Origin: Stenopsyche tienmushanensis
Lineage: Eukaryota > Arthropoda > Insecta > Trichoptera > Stenopsychidae
Direction of reading: 5' to 3'
DNA length: 64,000 nt
Assembly: GCA_008973525.1 (NCBI GenBank)
Contig: WACJ01000405.1
Location: forward strand, 620,001-684,000
Shown: positions 1 through 13,100 of the stretch, piece after piece
Layout: the number at the start of each line of letters is the position of its first letter
How positions within the stretch are numbered: the stretch's first letter is position 1
Program-made: the position numbers and the translations under genes
The notes under the pieces: model-generated
The model's input: the letters and a program-made list of their open reading frames with translations, nothing else
Database searches by the model: none
What the model was told of the DNA's origin: nothing

Positions 1-346
1 AGTCCAACTAATTTCAAAGCCGAGCTAGATTCTACTCTTGGGGAGTCTGCTTCTTCGTTTACAACAGTAAGATGTTAGATGGCAGAATTTAAACGAGGGC
101 AAAACGAACAGGGCAGTAGTCAACCAAATGAAGTATCACCCCAGAAATGGTGAAGGAAATCCAAAAAATGGACTTTGAGCGTGGGAGAGAAATTAACTTA
201 AAACTAAAAAAAACTAGCTAAGATAGCAGCATAAATTAGGAAGATAGATAAATATATATTTTTTATCGGTGGATAAAATCTAGACTCGGTCACGACCTCA
301 TTTGGTGCGAGCCACCTATATAAGTTAACCTATAAGGGAGCTTTCG
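1..346. other. AT-rich unique DNA, no gene seen
   Basis: I see no coding, RNA or repeat signal here. The sequence is AT-rich with short A-runs and ends at the edge of the first family B repeat. Confidence 0.5.
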
Positions 347-450
347 TATTCCGTGTGTCCAATTGGTCCGCTTTTCGGACCGCTGATATGACGAATGAGC
401 GCCTTGCGATCGGAACGCCATACCTGAACATGTCTACAGAACGATTACGA
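347..450 (-). repeat. Interspersed repeat family B, copy 1 (inverted partner of copy 2)
   Basis: This block of about 100 bp matches, in reverse complement, the block at 3375-3477. Both share a stretch read as tcgtaatcgttctgtagac on the minus strand, then a gatcgc...aggc segment and a cattcgtcat segment. Its core is the palindrome GGTCCG-CTTTT-CGGACC near 376-392. Three further copies lie at 14.35, 27.5 and 56.3 kb. Similarity to copy 2 stops abruptly at the inner edge (450 here, 3375 there). The family is unknown to me; it encodes nothing obvious and could be a SINE or a MITE end. Copies 1 and 2 face away from each other, so they could be the ends of one 3.1-kb element, but no transposase is seen between them. 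Confidence 0.7.
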
Positions 451-3185
451 GCTCTTATTGCAAAACGAAGTTTTCCGAAAAAGACTGAACGGGTAGGTTT
501 TTTTAAAATTTACAATTGGTCTAAAATATTGCTGTTTTTATTTTATTGCGACCTTATGCCGGCTGGGTCGGTCGAATGTTTAAGCGATAACGAAGAAAAG
601 AGGGATTAGAGAACTTAGTATATATTATAAAAAGGGATAGATTCAATTAGTGTTCAATTAATTGCCAAAAAGGGATCAAATGACTGTTAAAGAGATGGTC
701 TACTAAATACGCGAATATTTTCGGGTCCCCCTAATACATGCCCATAACTGGACAAAATCTTTTTCAATACATGAACAATCAAAATGTTAATTTTGCAATC
801 TTATTAAAATAAACACGAAGCAATTTTGTATTTTTAAAGAATTTACAAAAAGTTAATATTTTTGGGAATTATTATTTTATGCATATGGATAAACAATATT
901 TTGAATTGAAAAAAAAAATTGATCCACCTAAATCTATCAAAGCCCTGTGCACTCGTTTACACAAACTAATGCAAGTATATTCACACGCCATTACCAAGCA
1001 TACACTCGCAAGTTTAAAATATATTTTTTTTAATGTTTTGGTTATTAACATAAACCAAATTAATTTTCAAGTAGTTTTTGCGCTAAATATGATATTTTAA
1101 TATCACTATTATCACGATCCAACCATTTTTATAAATCCTTCATTTTGTGGTATTTTTAGTAGGACTAATTGGCGACCCAGATAGTGAACATAAAGACTTT
1201 GCGCAAAGAAATTAAATTTTAGCTCAACACCTACCATGTTGTAGGATCATATTAACTTTATATTAGTTTGGCTTTGTCTATGCAAAAAACAAATTGGGTC
1301 AACCATTTATAAGCATTAAACAATAGCTTGGGTCTTACTATGTCGTGCTGTGAATTAAGCTGTTATTTTATTTGCAAAAAATGCTACATAATATGTATTA
1401 ATCAAAATTGACTTCATTTAGATGCGTATGAATGTTCAGTATATTATATCATAGTTGAAACCGTATTCTATAAAATATATATCGAAATACTAACTGTTAA
1501 AATGACAATCACTGATCTCACAGAAGGCTTCGTACATGTGAATTTAATTAACTATTGTTCGCGTAAATGCCTTCGGTTTTGATCTATTTGTACGTGCCCT
1601 TTAGGAACCCATATATAAATGCCTCAATATATATCGATCGGCTGTTCATTGTCTATATTTTGTCATTCAACCAAGCTATGCTCGGATTTATCGAGCTTGT
1701 GACATTTAGTTTAGTTGCCTCAAACTCCATCATATTGCTTTTGAAATAATTGCTTGAATTAATAATCACAATCAATAGGGAAGCAATAATGCAAATTTGC
1801 ATCCGTTTATAGCACATGAACGAACAACCTTTTTGAAACTACTATATTGTCTTTCCAATTGAATATTGGGATCAATAATCATAATTTTCAGGTTTATAGA
1901 ACAACATAATTATAGGATAATTTTAAATAGACCTGCATTCTGATGAAATGTCTAGATTCACGAAAAACTATCATTGATAGCAATAAAATTGTACATTTAG
2001 TTTTGTTTTAACTTAATGTCGTCTCTCTAAAGTAATAGAGAGAAGAAATAGAGAAAATGATCCTTTTTTATCGTCCCTTTGTTTAACTTTTTGAAAGAAA
2101 TTAGTTTTATCATTGAGTTCTTGGATGCTTGGAGAATTTACATTATGTCCAAGCACAGAGAGGACATTTACCCAAATTATCTGATCGAAATCACTCAGAA
2201 CAGGTATTTTCCCTATTACCAAAATCGATAATGTCGACAGGTAGTAGCGGTCTGGAACTTTTTTGTACGTAACAGAAAGTTCCATTAGTCCCAAACCGCA
2301 GGACTTGGTAAACTTCGACAAAGGGAGCCAGCTACTCCCGCGAAAGGTTTCTGAATACTTTCTTCCTAAGTGCTTTTGTGAAGATTATTTGTTGCAAAAA
2401 ATAGTCAGGTTTCCATCATGTAATTATGTCATAAAAATACAATTTACAATTCAATCGAGCGGTGCGAATTTGCACCTTTTACTATCAAAACAGGGAGAAA
2501 AATCAACCCCGTGCACATGATAATCTCGCTTTTTATTCCGTCCGCATCTAACGGCATCCCCCCTGCAACAAATGATCGTGATAGATGAATCCTGACAGGG
2601 AAACTGAGTGTGATAATTGAAGCAGTCGAGATTCGTTATCACGGAGGGGAATCAGGTGATGAAAAAAATGGATGAATCGAAATCCGAAACAAATTAGAAA
2701 AGAGGACAATTATTTATGGGAAGGTATTCGATTGATAAGCCAATCAATCGGGATGACCCGGGGGGTTGCTACTGAAGGTAATATAATTAGGCCTTCACAA
2801 AAAAATATCGTAATATATACCCTATTTAACGAAAATTCAGTCAAATTAATAATGAATGTGTTCTTCTTAACAGCGCTAACTGCGGGAAGCATTTTTTAAC
2901 AACGGTGATATTTAGTCACACTTAGTTCAAATCTTATAACGTAATATTTTTTTACATTAGTTGGCTTATGAAAATTTATTAAAACTATTTTTGAACAAAA
3001 AACAGAGTGGCTATGTTTCATTTTCGGAAAATTTTCCAATATAGTTCATACCCTTAATTTATTTATTATCCACAATTTTATCTATTAGCAAGCCTGAGGC
3101 TGATAAAATAAATATAATGTGTTTTCTGGTTTTAAAAATGTTTTCAAAAACTACTTAAAAAAAGTATATATTAATGAGTATTAGT
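451..3185. other. AT-rich intergenic or intronic DNA, no gene seen
   Basis: Only frames of 60-100 codons occur, on both strands and overlapping each other, as expected by chance. A slightly GC-richer patch lies near 2280-2780. No transposase or RNA signal was found, although the stretch is bracketed by the inverted family B pair. Confidence 0.45.
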
Positions 3186-3252
3186 AGGGCTTAACTAGGG
3201 CGTTGCAAAGCAGGCGTTTGCCACGGGCGCAACTGGGCTTGGGGCACAAAAT
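3186..3252 (+). repeat. Possible hAT-type transposon end
   Basis: The stretch begins AGGGCTTA and continues through alternating GGGCG, CAGGCG and GGGCGCAA boxes to a GGGGCACAAAA box. This resembles the GC-rich terminal repeats of some hAT elements, which run from CAGGGC through AGGGCGCCAAA-like boxes. No partner inverted repeat or 8-bp duplication was located. The call rests on pattern resemblance only. Confidence 0.25.
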
Positions 3253-3374
3253 GCAGAATACCGACCTAGTCGAAAGTTGCACATGATTTTTATTTTACTT
3301 GACCATTCTCCTTTTCATAAATCCACACTAATTAACTCTGTTCGTTTTTGAATCCGAGTTGTCTAATCCCTAGT

Positions 3375-3477
3375 TCGTAATCGTTCTGTAGACATGTTCG
3401 AGTATGGCGTTCGATCGCGAGGCTTTCATTCGTCATGTCAGCGGTGCCGAAAAGTGGACCAGTTGAACCCACAGACC
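3375..3477 (+). repeat. Interspersed repeat family B, copy 2
   Basis: It matches copy 1 (347-450) in opposite orientation with only scattered differences. The palindrome is decayed here (a GTGCCGAAAAG...GGACC form). The segments gttcgagtatggcg, gatcgcgaggc and cgtcatgtcagcgg link it to the copies at 14.35, 27.5 and 56.3 kb. Nothing coding is visible. Confidence 0.7.
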
Positions 3478-3901
3478 TTGTATAAATAAATGCGTATCCG
3501 GGGCCTTCTATGATCTGCTAGCTCGCGCACTTACAGTCGACGGTCATCCAATACCATTTTGTGGATTTTCTTCACAATTTCTGGGATGGTTATCTTATTT
3601 GATCGAACACTGCGCTTTTCGTCTTGGCAGCTCGTACGGCCTCATATTACCTTTACTTAACCATGATGTATTTACTACAACTCAAATAATAGGAATATCA
3701 ATATGAATTATAATAGATACGAGGTTCAGAATTTCATATAGGTGTAACAAATACATATCATGGTATTATTAGTATTTTTTTTTTAAAACAAATACTTTAT
3801 TCTATACGTTAGGTCGGGTACTTTTGGAATTATCTTCATAAATTATTTTGAAATTTTCATTAAAATAATATTTAAAATATTATTATTTAATATTTTATCT
3901 C

Positions 3902-3915
3902 GGGGGGGGGGGGGG
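3902..3915 (+). repeat. Poly-G run of 14
   Basis: Fourteen consecutive G residues lie in otherwise AT-rich DNA (TATTTTATCTC before, ACGCAAG after). Such a run is rare in this background and can also mark an assembly or sequencing slippage point. A second run of ten G lies at 22670-22679. Confidence 0.9.
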
Positions 3916-5202
3916 ACGCAAGTTAGATTCTTGTGTAGTCTACAGCAGTGTTCCCCGAAATTAATGTGTAAAAATTCAAGAGATGATCTTTGAGTGAAGC
4001 AAAATTATCCTCAATTTTAATTAATTTTTAGATATTGTTCTTTAATCAAATAACATATATGCCATTGTAATATATATTCAAAATCTAACTTACAATGTTC
4101 AAATTTTATTAACGAATGTGAAACAATAATCATTTTTAATATTAAATATTATGAAATGGAATATTAAATTTAGGGGTAAAAGTACTGATTTGTTATGTAT
4201 GTTACGGGCGCATAATAATTAAACACAATTTGTTTCCCTATTATGTCCTGATGAAGAAAAAAATTAACAATGTTTTGTAAGCATGGTTTCATGTTCTAAT
4301 GAGTTTTTCTGTGAATCCCTTCCAAAATTGGGCTTATTATAAATATTGCGTTTTCGTTATTTAGAAAACAGAATCCGCCCATTGCTTCGGGAGTCTAAGC
4401 GCGGTTCAACAGAGTTAAATGGTAAAATCGTGTAAAATATCATATTTCGTTTAATTTTGTAACGCAACCGTCCCTTAAACGAGAGCCCCCGTGTATATTA
4501 ATGAAGTCGTTTCGGATAATTAGAAATGTGGCAGAAAATTCGGGTTGGTTTTTGTCGGCGGCGTAGGGGATGCGCGTTAATGGTAACGAATCCGGATGGC
4601 TTTGGACCAATCCCAACATATTTATTGTCTTGGCTGCATTGCGGTCATGGCCCGTTAGTTGTAATAAGCGCGAATTAAACTTTATCGCTTTAAAACAATA
4701 TTGGCCGGCGGCCGTATTGTGGTAACAGAGGCCACAGCCATCACGTATCCTATGTTTCGTGGTACGGAATATGTCAGGTGTTTCTGGATTCTGTCCACAT
4801 ATTTACAATATATTTCATATCGCAGTATACTATTTTAGCACACATTCGCAGCTTGGGCAATTGATATCGGTGGTATGAGCGGGTAATCCCCTCCTCTTGG
4901 TCTGCACGAGGGGCTTGATGGTGGTTTTTGGTACCACTTTTGGAAACCGATCATATTTGCGCACTATCACAATTAATTTGACGTATTTCACATATCGGGG
5001 ATGTTGTTTAATCAGGATTATTTTTATTAAAAAAAATATTTGGTGTTTTTAGAAAATTGCAACGAAGTGACATGAGCTCTTACAAACGCATTTAAAACGC
5101 ATCAAAATTACTTTTATAAGGATTTTTTGGAGGTTATTCGTTGAATAATATGTATAATTAGTTCAATACTGTATATTTTAATGATATTAGATATTATAGA
5201 TT
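3916..5202. other. Unique DNA with a GC-richer block at about 4340-4980
   Basis: Near 3947 there is a CAGTGTTCCCCGAAA string resembling a hAT terminus, unpaired. The block 4340-4980 is GC-richer than its surroundings. It contains TTAAACGAGAGCCCCC, a GGCCGGCGGCC box near 4700 and several homeodomain-type AATTA cores. It has no long frame and no splice-bounded exon that I could recognise. This is the look of conserved regulatory DNA, but conservation cannot be tested here. Confidence 0.3.
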
Positions 5203-5749
5203 AAATTTCATAAAAAAGCTATGAATTTTAAAAATGGCATAACTTTGAAACAGCTATATAAAATATATCCTAAATCGCATAAAAAAGTTAGTAAAAAAAA
5301 CAGGAAAATAATGAGGCAATAAAAAGCCAGTAAAGATATCACTATAGTCCCTAACTCAAAAAAAAAAAAAACAGAAAATGGCAACTGTTTAAAAAAAATC
5401 AATCAAGTCATTTTTTGGCTTTATTTTGTCACAGTTTTTAATTTTTTTTACAGTTAAAAAAAATTTTTGGACATAAATCTGGTAGGAATAATAGAGGGTT
5501 ATGTAGAAAAAAATTCGGACGAAAAGAAAAAAAAAGGGGGGTAGTCGTAATTCAGCGATAACAGATGCAATATAATTTACACTGTCCCAAATTATAATTA
5601 TTTCCAAATATCGGTTAGTGTTGATGATTTATTTTCTATTTTATCCAAAATATCTCGATGCGTACTGTTTATGAAATTAAAAGAAAAGAAAAAAATTGCT
5701 TTAGAAAAAACCGCATAACTTCGAAATCGCACAAAAAGAGGTTTGAGCA
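5203..5749 (+). mobile_element. Tigger-like non-autonomous element family A, 5'-truncated copy
   Basis: The copy starts inside the element at a cataaaaaagctatg motif and ends with the terminal repeat cgcacaaaaagaggtttgag followed by CATA at 5749. Internal landmarks are shared with the copy at 62343-63375 in the same orientation: aacagctatataaaatatatc, catttttttggcttt-type DNA, tctggtaggaataatagagg, and tttatccaaaatatctcgat. The outer 140 bp present in the 62.3-kb copy (TIR and flanking box) is missing here. No transposase frame survives. Confidence 0.7.
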
Positions 5750-8700
5750 TACTTATCAGAATCCGCAGTTAAGGGTATATTTTGCATGGTTATAGTGCAA
5801 ATATTTGCACGAAACAAAAAATATAATATTTATATCTATTACGATTCAATATCGCAAAAATATGAAGCTAATTTATTGTTAATATTACCTTTTAAGAAAG
5901 ATATTTTTTCTGATTTTAAACAATTTACAAAAAATCGTGTAAGACGACACCTTTATTATTATGTAGAGCAAAATATGTTTATATTTTGGTTTTCCTTAAT
6001 AAAAATGTTTATACATCAATTATAGTTGGGGTAAATTTAAACTTAATCAATAAGTAACAGAATTTTCGCTTCATGAAAACCTATTCAAGCAAATATTTAA
6101 TCTATATTGTTTTTCAATGAGAATTTCAACGAAGTTTTTGACCTCATTTAAATAAAATCCGTTATCAAGGATTCTTTTATATTCGTCCCTAATTCTTTGC
6201 AAATTTCTTGGTATTGGATTAAGTAGATTTTCCTAAAATCTCAAGCTGTTATTATTATCTATTAAGTCTAGGTAGCTGTTTTTATCCTAATATAAGTTAA
6301 AGCGGCTTAAAAAATCATTAATTTTGGACACAAATGAATCATCATATATACGAGGTAAAAATAACACATTTGTAAGGAAGTGATAAGAAATTAATAATCA
6401 TCTTTCAAGCAGACCTTGTTGACAAATGGAAGCCTATAATTTTGTGTGATAAATCAAAACCTAATTTGAAGGGCTGATTGATGCTTGTCCGAATATCAAA
6501 AGGAGAAAGACTCAATTTACGCTATTCAAAAGACAAGATTAAGTATTAAAAAGCAGGCGTAATAATATGTCTGTTTTCTTTTTGACAGAGAAATTGACCA
6601 AATTACAAAAACGACATCATATAGCATAAGATTTACACAAAAAATATCTTCTAAATTCTCAAGAAAAAGATGATACGTTCAATAGTACTTATTCCTTTTT
6701 TTACTCCTTTTTTATTACTCTGCATGAAAACTGTTTGCTTAACCAGGTCATCAACGCTTCCTTTTTCAACTTTATTATTTTAGGGATGAGGGATGTCTAG
6801 TTTTTTTTATTACATGAATTCACGACTGAAGTTCGCTTTGATAGACCCAAAGTTTTTGTTATAAAATATGCGAAAAACTGCTTTGGATTCTCAAACTATT
6901 TTATTATAATAGCACTATTACCCTGCGTATGAAGAGAAGTGAAGATACTTTCATTAATATTATGTCAAACTACTCATACCAAGATGCTTTTTATTTTTCC
7001 ACTATTGATTAATCTGCTAAAATTAAATGGTCCACTTTCTGTTTAATTTTTTTTTATAAGTAACTCCCACGGAATTCCTAGTATTAATATCAATATTGAG
7101 GCCTTCATTTAACCTTATGATTTTGACTTCCATTGGAAGCTTCCATAGTTATACATATATTATATCCCGAAATGTGATCAACGAAAAGCATAATTTTCCT
7201 CTTTATATTGTTAGCACATGCATTGGATATAAAAATATATTCAGATATAAATTAAATTGTACAATGTGAATATTATTACAAAATTAATAAGCCCATCGGC
7301 TCCGGATCGTTTCCGCGTATCTGCTCCTTTTGAATGCAGGATATTGGGAGAGTTTCGAAGCGAGGAAAAAGGCCTGAAATCTCGCTAAGGACGTACAAAA
7401 ATCAAAAATTAATTTCCAAGGCTTGATGAAATTACCGGTGCTGTTGTGAAAACAAGAATGTCAGTAATAAAAGTTCACGACAGGCAGACGTCTACCGAAA
7501 TCCTCCCTAATTTTAGGGACGGGGTAGACAAACGACTTTCGGAATACTCCTGAGAGAGGAAGCGCAGAAGGGTCACTGGAGCCTAATATAATCATTTTAA
7601 TATTTAAATAACTCGATAAAAATAATAAGCAAATGTAACGTAATCTGCGACGTGCAAACCAATATCAATGATATTACAATAATTCTATTATTTAAGGTCA
7701 ATATCTGATTCATGTAAAAATAATTTTAAATCCTTTTAATACTATCGAAATATTCTCATCTTCAGGGTTTTCTTCAGCAGCATCTTATGTTCCATGCTTC
7801 CATGTATAACTCAATTATTTGTCATAGTTATTGTGGTAAAATAATAATGTTCATCTAAATTTTTGATTATTCAAGATATCATTTCTTACCAAATTTTTAA
7901 AATCTTCACCTCAAATTACCTTATCTATCTATTGTATATAGGCTCAACTTGAATATTTTTTATCCAATCATCATATTTTACTCTTAATATTTAATAATAG
8001 GTAGAACATTTTAGCTCATGTTTCATATAAGAATGATTATTTAACAACTCTATTCTCATTTAATTGCATGGATGAATTGAGACATGCATTTTTCATTGAA
8101 ACGTTTTTTACTTTCTATTTTTGGTTTTAAAGTTACTTCTAAAACTGAAAAAGAATTGAAAATAGCGTACAACCTCAATCTAGCAGATTTATTTACGGTC
8201 AATTTGGTCTTTTGTGGTAAAACCGTTCCACAGAGAGAATAGAACTTTTTAAATATAGTCGAAGAACTGAAAATAGTATCCAATCAACATTTCAACTAGA
8301 TTATTTTTACGAATTAAATATCTTTCAAAAAATTGAATACGCTAAGCAAATTCAATTTCAATAGTTTTTCATGATTTAAAAAAAATATATATTAGGCTTA
8401 TTTAAATCGTTTAATACCTGGCCTTGTCTTAAATCTCATGTTTACCTTGAATGTCTCGAACTTTGACAGAATATGTCCGGAGAGATGGATATTTCTCCTC
8501 CAGGAAGCGTCCCCTTTCCTTTGAGCGATGGCGCTTAAGTCCCTCGTTTCCTTACCTGGAAAGCTGGGGTGGCATAATTTACTTAAAACAAATTAATTAT
8601 TCAATAAGTACAACCAGAACCCGCCCTCGACGAATTGGGATTAGAAGATTCACCCGCACGACGGAAACTCCCGCAGAACCCCCGACGTCCTTCCTGCTGA

Positions 8701-10087
8701 AAATGCGAGATGTCCCCCCCAGCGAAGACATATTGAACAATGGGAAACCCTCGATAGAAAATGCAAACAAATATTTATCAAAAGAAAGTGGCATAATGCA
8801 ATGCATGACAATAAATTCCGTCTAGAAGATTTATTAGCGTTTTTGGCCGCCTCTCAAATGTAATTTACAACGTGAATGGAATGCCTTAAAATGTGCTCCA
8901 AGAAAGGATTTGGATATCTTCCTGCGAAAATTGCATCCTTGAGTTATGGAAATTTACTCTCGCATCTATAAATGGACGCAAATTTTCTTCGTGTATTCAA
9001 ACGATCAAAGAAATATTTTCTTAAAATTCATACAAATTGCCAAAGCAAAAATATAATTAAAGCTATCCTGATTCCATTTTTGATTAAAAAAAACAAGCAT
9101 GCTTGGATATTTATTAAGCATTAAAAATAAGGGTGCGTTTTTTGTAATCATTACTTTCATTTAGAATAACGTGCCTAAAGGCACTAGAATTATTCCTAAT
9201 ATGCTGCGAAACAATATTTTATATAAATAATTAGATTCATAATGCTTTTAAACATATTTTCTTGTTGTAATAGCTGTCACATAGCTTCCGAAATAAGCTC
9301 GTTTAATAATTTAGATTTGAATCGCTGTACAATGCTTCTAATCATCTGTGTTTTTTTTAAGGATATTATTACGATGCCAAAAATCATAACGTAGTTGGAA
9401 GGCAAAATTATGATTTAGGGATAAATATACAAGTAGTTGAAATTATGCAAGGTTTTGTATCAATTTGTATTAATTGTTCCAGAATTTTATTCCAATTAAG
9501 CATCTGGATCCGGGTTTTGCCTGATTTTTTGTATCTGAAAAAATTAACAGTCGATTAGTAAAGTTGAGCAGGGACATTTATGAAAACCCTCAAATTTTGC
9601 TCAATAATGGACAAAGGCAAATTAACATTAAAAATTAAATATGGATGATGTATTGAATACAATATTGTTCAGGATGGTTTTTTTGTAATCTGCTATCCTG
9701 TAACTTTAAGTCTTGCATAGTGGATTTTTTCATAATATAATGTTATTCATTATAACATCGTTTTAATATCAATTATGTTGGATCAGTGAGATTGTTTGCT
9801 TGTTATAAATTAGTATGCATTGTTATACCAAATATAGATCGATGGGTATATTAATTTACTCTATAAGGGTTAAATACAAAGCCATCAGCAGATACTAATA
9901 GAAAATATTGGTTCAAATTATTTGTTACCTAGAATTTAATATCTGATGTCAAATTTATAATGTTCGTATTTGAATTATATTGGATCAATTGAATTCCTTG
10001 CGTATTTGAACTTTCAAAATATTTTTGGAACAATCAAATTTCGAAAGATTTCACTTGGATTATCTACACCCGTTTGCTTTCTTGCAG
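5750..10087. other. AT-rich unique DNA with GC-richer patches, no gene accepted
   Basis: Most of this stretch is AT-rich. Two GC-richer patches stand out. One is 7291-7590, which includes an agggacggggtagac box and a cctgagagaggaagcg box. The other is 8440-8900, which contains a 124-codon frame at 8451-8825 on the plus strand rich in R, T, S and P. That frame matches nothing I recognise, and a shorter frame overlaps it on the other strand, so I treat it as unassigned. No repeats shared with the rest of the window were noticed. Confidence 0.4.
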
Positions 10088-10158
10088 GACAGTTTTATTG
10101 CTCTTAAATCGTCGCTCAAAATTGTAAATGAATCAAAATCCTTTAAAAAAGACGCTCA

Positions 10159-13100
10159 GTATGTTTAAGTTAAGGGTTGCTGCGTCATAAAATCCATATT
10201 TCCATCGCAATAAATACATTTAACCGCCACCGTTGAAACTGCATCGTTCCTCATGCAGAGCTCTTAAGTATCCCTAAGAGCCATTTCTCGGACAGCAAAC
10301 TCTCTGCAAATCGATTTTGGTCGCCGAATCTGATTCACGGCCGCACATATTTTAATATTTGATCTTCCGGCCCTGACAGCCTCTGGACCGGTTCGGTCCA
10401 TTCCACATGATATCAGCGCCCAGCAGACTGTGAACAGTCAAAGATGCCGCTCCCCAGGAGATCCGCTTATTTGAGATAAACGATACGTATTTACTTACCT
10501 TCGGACCCTGCATAAGGCTTTGGGTATTGCTCAGCCGGAACTGGGATTTAGCACAAGAAATGCGTCAAAGCCGGTAATTTCACTGAGGCCTTCATTTGAT
10601 TGAGCAAACATCAGCTCGTAGGTAGGGTAGAATTGAACAAACAATTTCACATACTGGAATCGAGGTGAACTTGGACCTGCAACTACCCTTTAAATAGCAC
10701 CCTTCTGCAAAATAATAATTTTAATTATAAAATAATAATTCATTAAGAATGTGACCCAAACTGGCACTCCAAGATATAAATTTGTTTCCTTGTATTATAT
10801 ATTCCAATTTGGGACTCCCAGACTTCCTGTAAATAATCATCAAGCCAATATCCTTTGGCTTAATAATTTATAATATTATATACTTATAATTCTAAATATT
10901 ATATCATCTATTATTATTTTTTTAAATATTGTCATCGACACGATAACATTAATTTCTAGTCATTTTTGAGAAATATTTTTTTATAAATATATTGTAATCA
11001 TCCCCATAAAATTATATATCAACTAATGTATCATCAAAAATTAAAGTATATTCGACAATATTATTCATGTAGAATGCTTATTATAAAAGAAGAAATAAAA
11101 TGTTCGATTCGGAAAATTGCTCGATGTTCTTCTGCCAAAGTATTCTCCTGCTAGAAAGTACAACAAAGAAATACAAAAAATAAAAAAAGTGCTAACAATG
11201 TTATACCGACATCTATAGAAGGTGTTTATCAGCTTTTATTTAAAAACTATAAACTATGTTACTGTGTAATCAAAATCGCGAATGGAAGAAGAAATACAAT
11301 GCTAATCACGTTAATATTATATTTAGATACAGGGGAAAGTTCCTCCTTCTACAGAATATATGAAATATTTATTTAAAAGGGAGCTCATTGCATTGACATC
11401 AAAGATATTGATCAGATTTTTTAAGAATATTTTATTGGAAACCGATAAGTCGTGTAAGAACTCTGATTTAGAATTAAAGAAAATAAGCAACGATATAGAA
11501 GTAATAGAATCAGAACAGTTTGATAATACAATCGCCGATATAATTGAAATCAGAGCACCACAATAAAGTTTATTGAAAAACTATTCAAAAATTCGATCAC
11601 GTCAAAAAAAAAGTGATATTTTAAATATTCTTTACGATTCTCTACTCTCTACTAATACTACTCTATTACTACTTTTCAACTAAGAGGATGTTTTCGACAG
11701 CAGGCTTAATAAAACAAAATTACGGTCAAGTTTAAAAGAGTAATTGTATTTCTATTGAAGGGAGTTATGTAGAAAAATAAAATTTGTATTTTTAAGTATC
11801 ACTAATAAGGTTGTACAGTAAAATTCCGGGTTATATTTGAATCACCTTTGTATATATCTAAAATATTTGATTAATAATGATTTTATGAATATTTGGAGCC
11901 CCTAATTGCAACTGGTGATAAATGGCTATCTACAAATCAGATACTTATTTCTATCTCACTGTTATTAATTTTGAAAAAAAATATATTTCATTTTCGATGG
12001 GGTGCAATACCAATTATTAAACCTGAGAAAAATATTGAAGGGGTATATTCGTTTCAATTAGTCAGATTATAGAAAGAGTAGGTAATAATCAGAAGCGAAT
12101 TTAACAATAATACCACTTAGCAATCTGATATTGCATCATTTGATTGTCATTCTTTAAAATTTTTAAGCTATATTTTGGTTACGTTTTTTTGCTAAAAGTC
12201 AAATATTATATATAAAAAATCCATATATTTCCGCCCTAACTTATATTTGAATTCAACAGTTATTTTGCTTACTACTCTGAAATCTCTCATTTTTCCTAAT
12301 AATTTAATTAAATATATTTTTTCTTAATTAATACAGAGTCGAATTATAAAATATTAATATATATGACATGATATATTATTCATCAATGTTAATAGTTAAC
12401 TGTGTAGAATTTATGTTTATAGACAAAATTTGTTCTTAGCATATGCTCTCCACTTATAGAGGCTTAGTTTACGTTTACGTTACGTGGGTAAACATATGCC
12501 AGGAGCGATAAACGTAGATTTCAACCTTAGATCATATTGCAGCTATTTTTCAATAAACAAATTGAACTGCTGAAATACAAATACACACAGTTTAATTGAT
12601 AGATATGTGAAAAAAAAATTAATTAATGTAAGAGTTGTTTTATGAATAATAAGATTATTTCTTTGTGAGATGACTTTTACTTGCAAATATAACATAAAAT
12701 TAACAATTTGTTCCTTAATTGATACAAATACAGCATCCGAAGTTCACTCAATATTAAGTCCACTGGTTATGTATATAATTGATTATATATTTAATGTGTT
12801 AATTTTGTATTCGACAATTTGAAAAACTAAGTTACTGAAAAAATATATAATTAATGTTGTAGAAAAGAAAGTCCGTTAAAAAAAAAATTTGCTCTCGATT
12901 GATCAATAAATTTGTATCTTTAAGACGAACGTTTTGAATAAATATTTAAGTTTTCGGCAAAAAATAATTACAAACCTTATAAAAGTTAATCACAGTTTTT
13001 ATTTTATAACCGGGAAAAAATCAGAATTTTCCAAAACTCAACGAATTTGTATAATTATTTGAATTATATTTATACTTAAGAAAGTTGTAGGGAAAAACGA

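Noticed and set aside
8451..8825. 124-codon plus-strand frame as a gene
   Set aside because: No recognised domain, a shorter frame overlaps it on the other strand, and it sits in a GC-richer patch where stops are rarer. No splice or promoter support.
9337..9349. Poly-T and poly-A runs as LINE tails
   Set aside because: Such runs are frequent in this AT-rich DNA and lack adjoining LINE sequence or target duplications.
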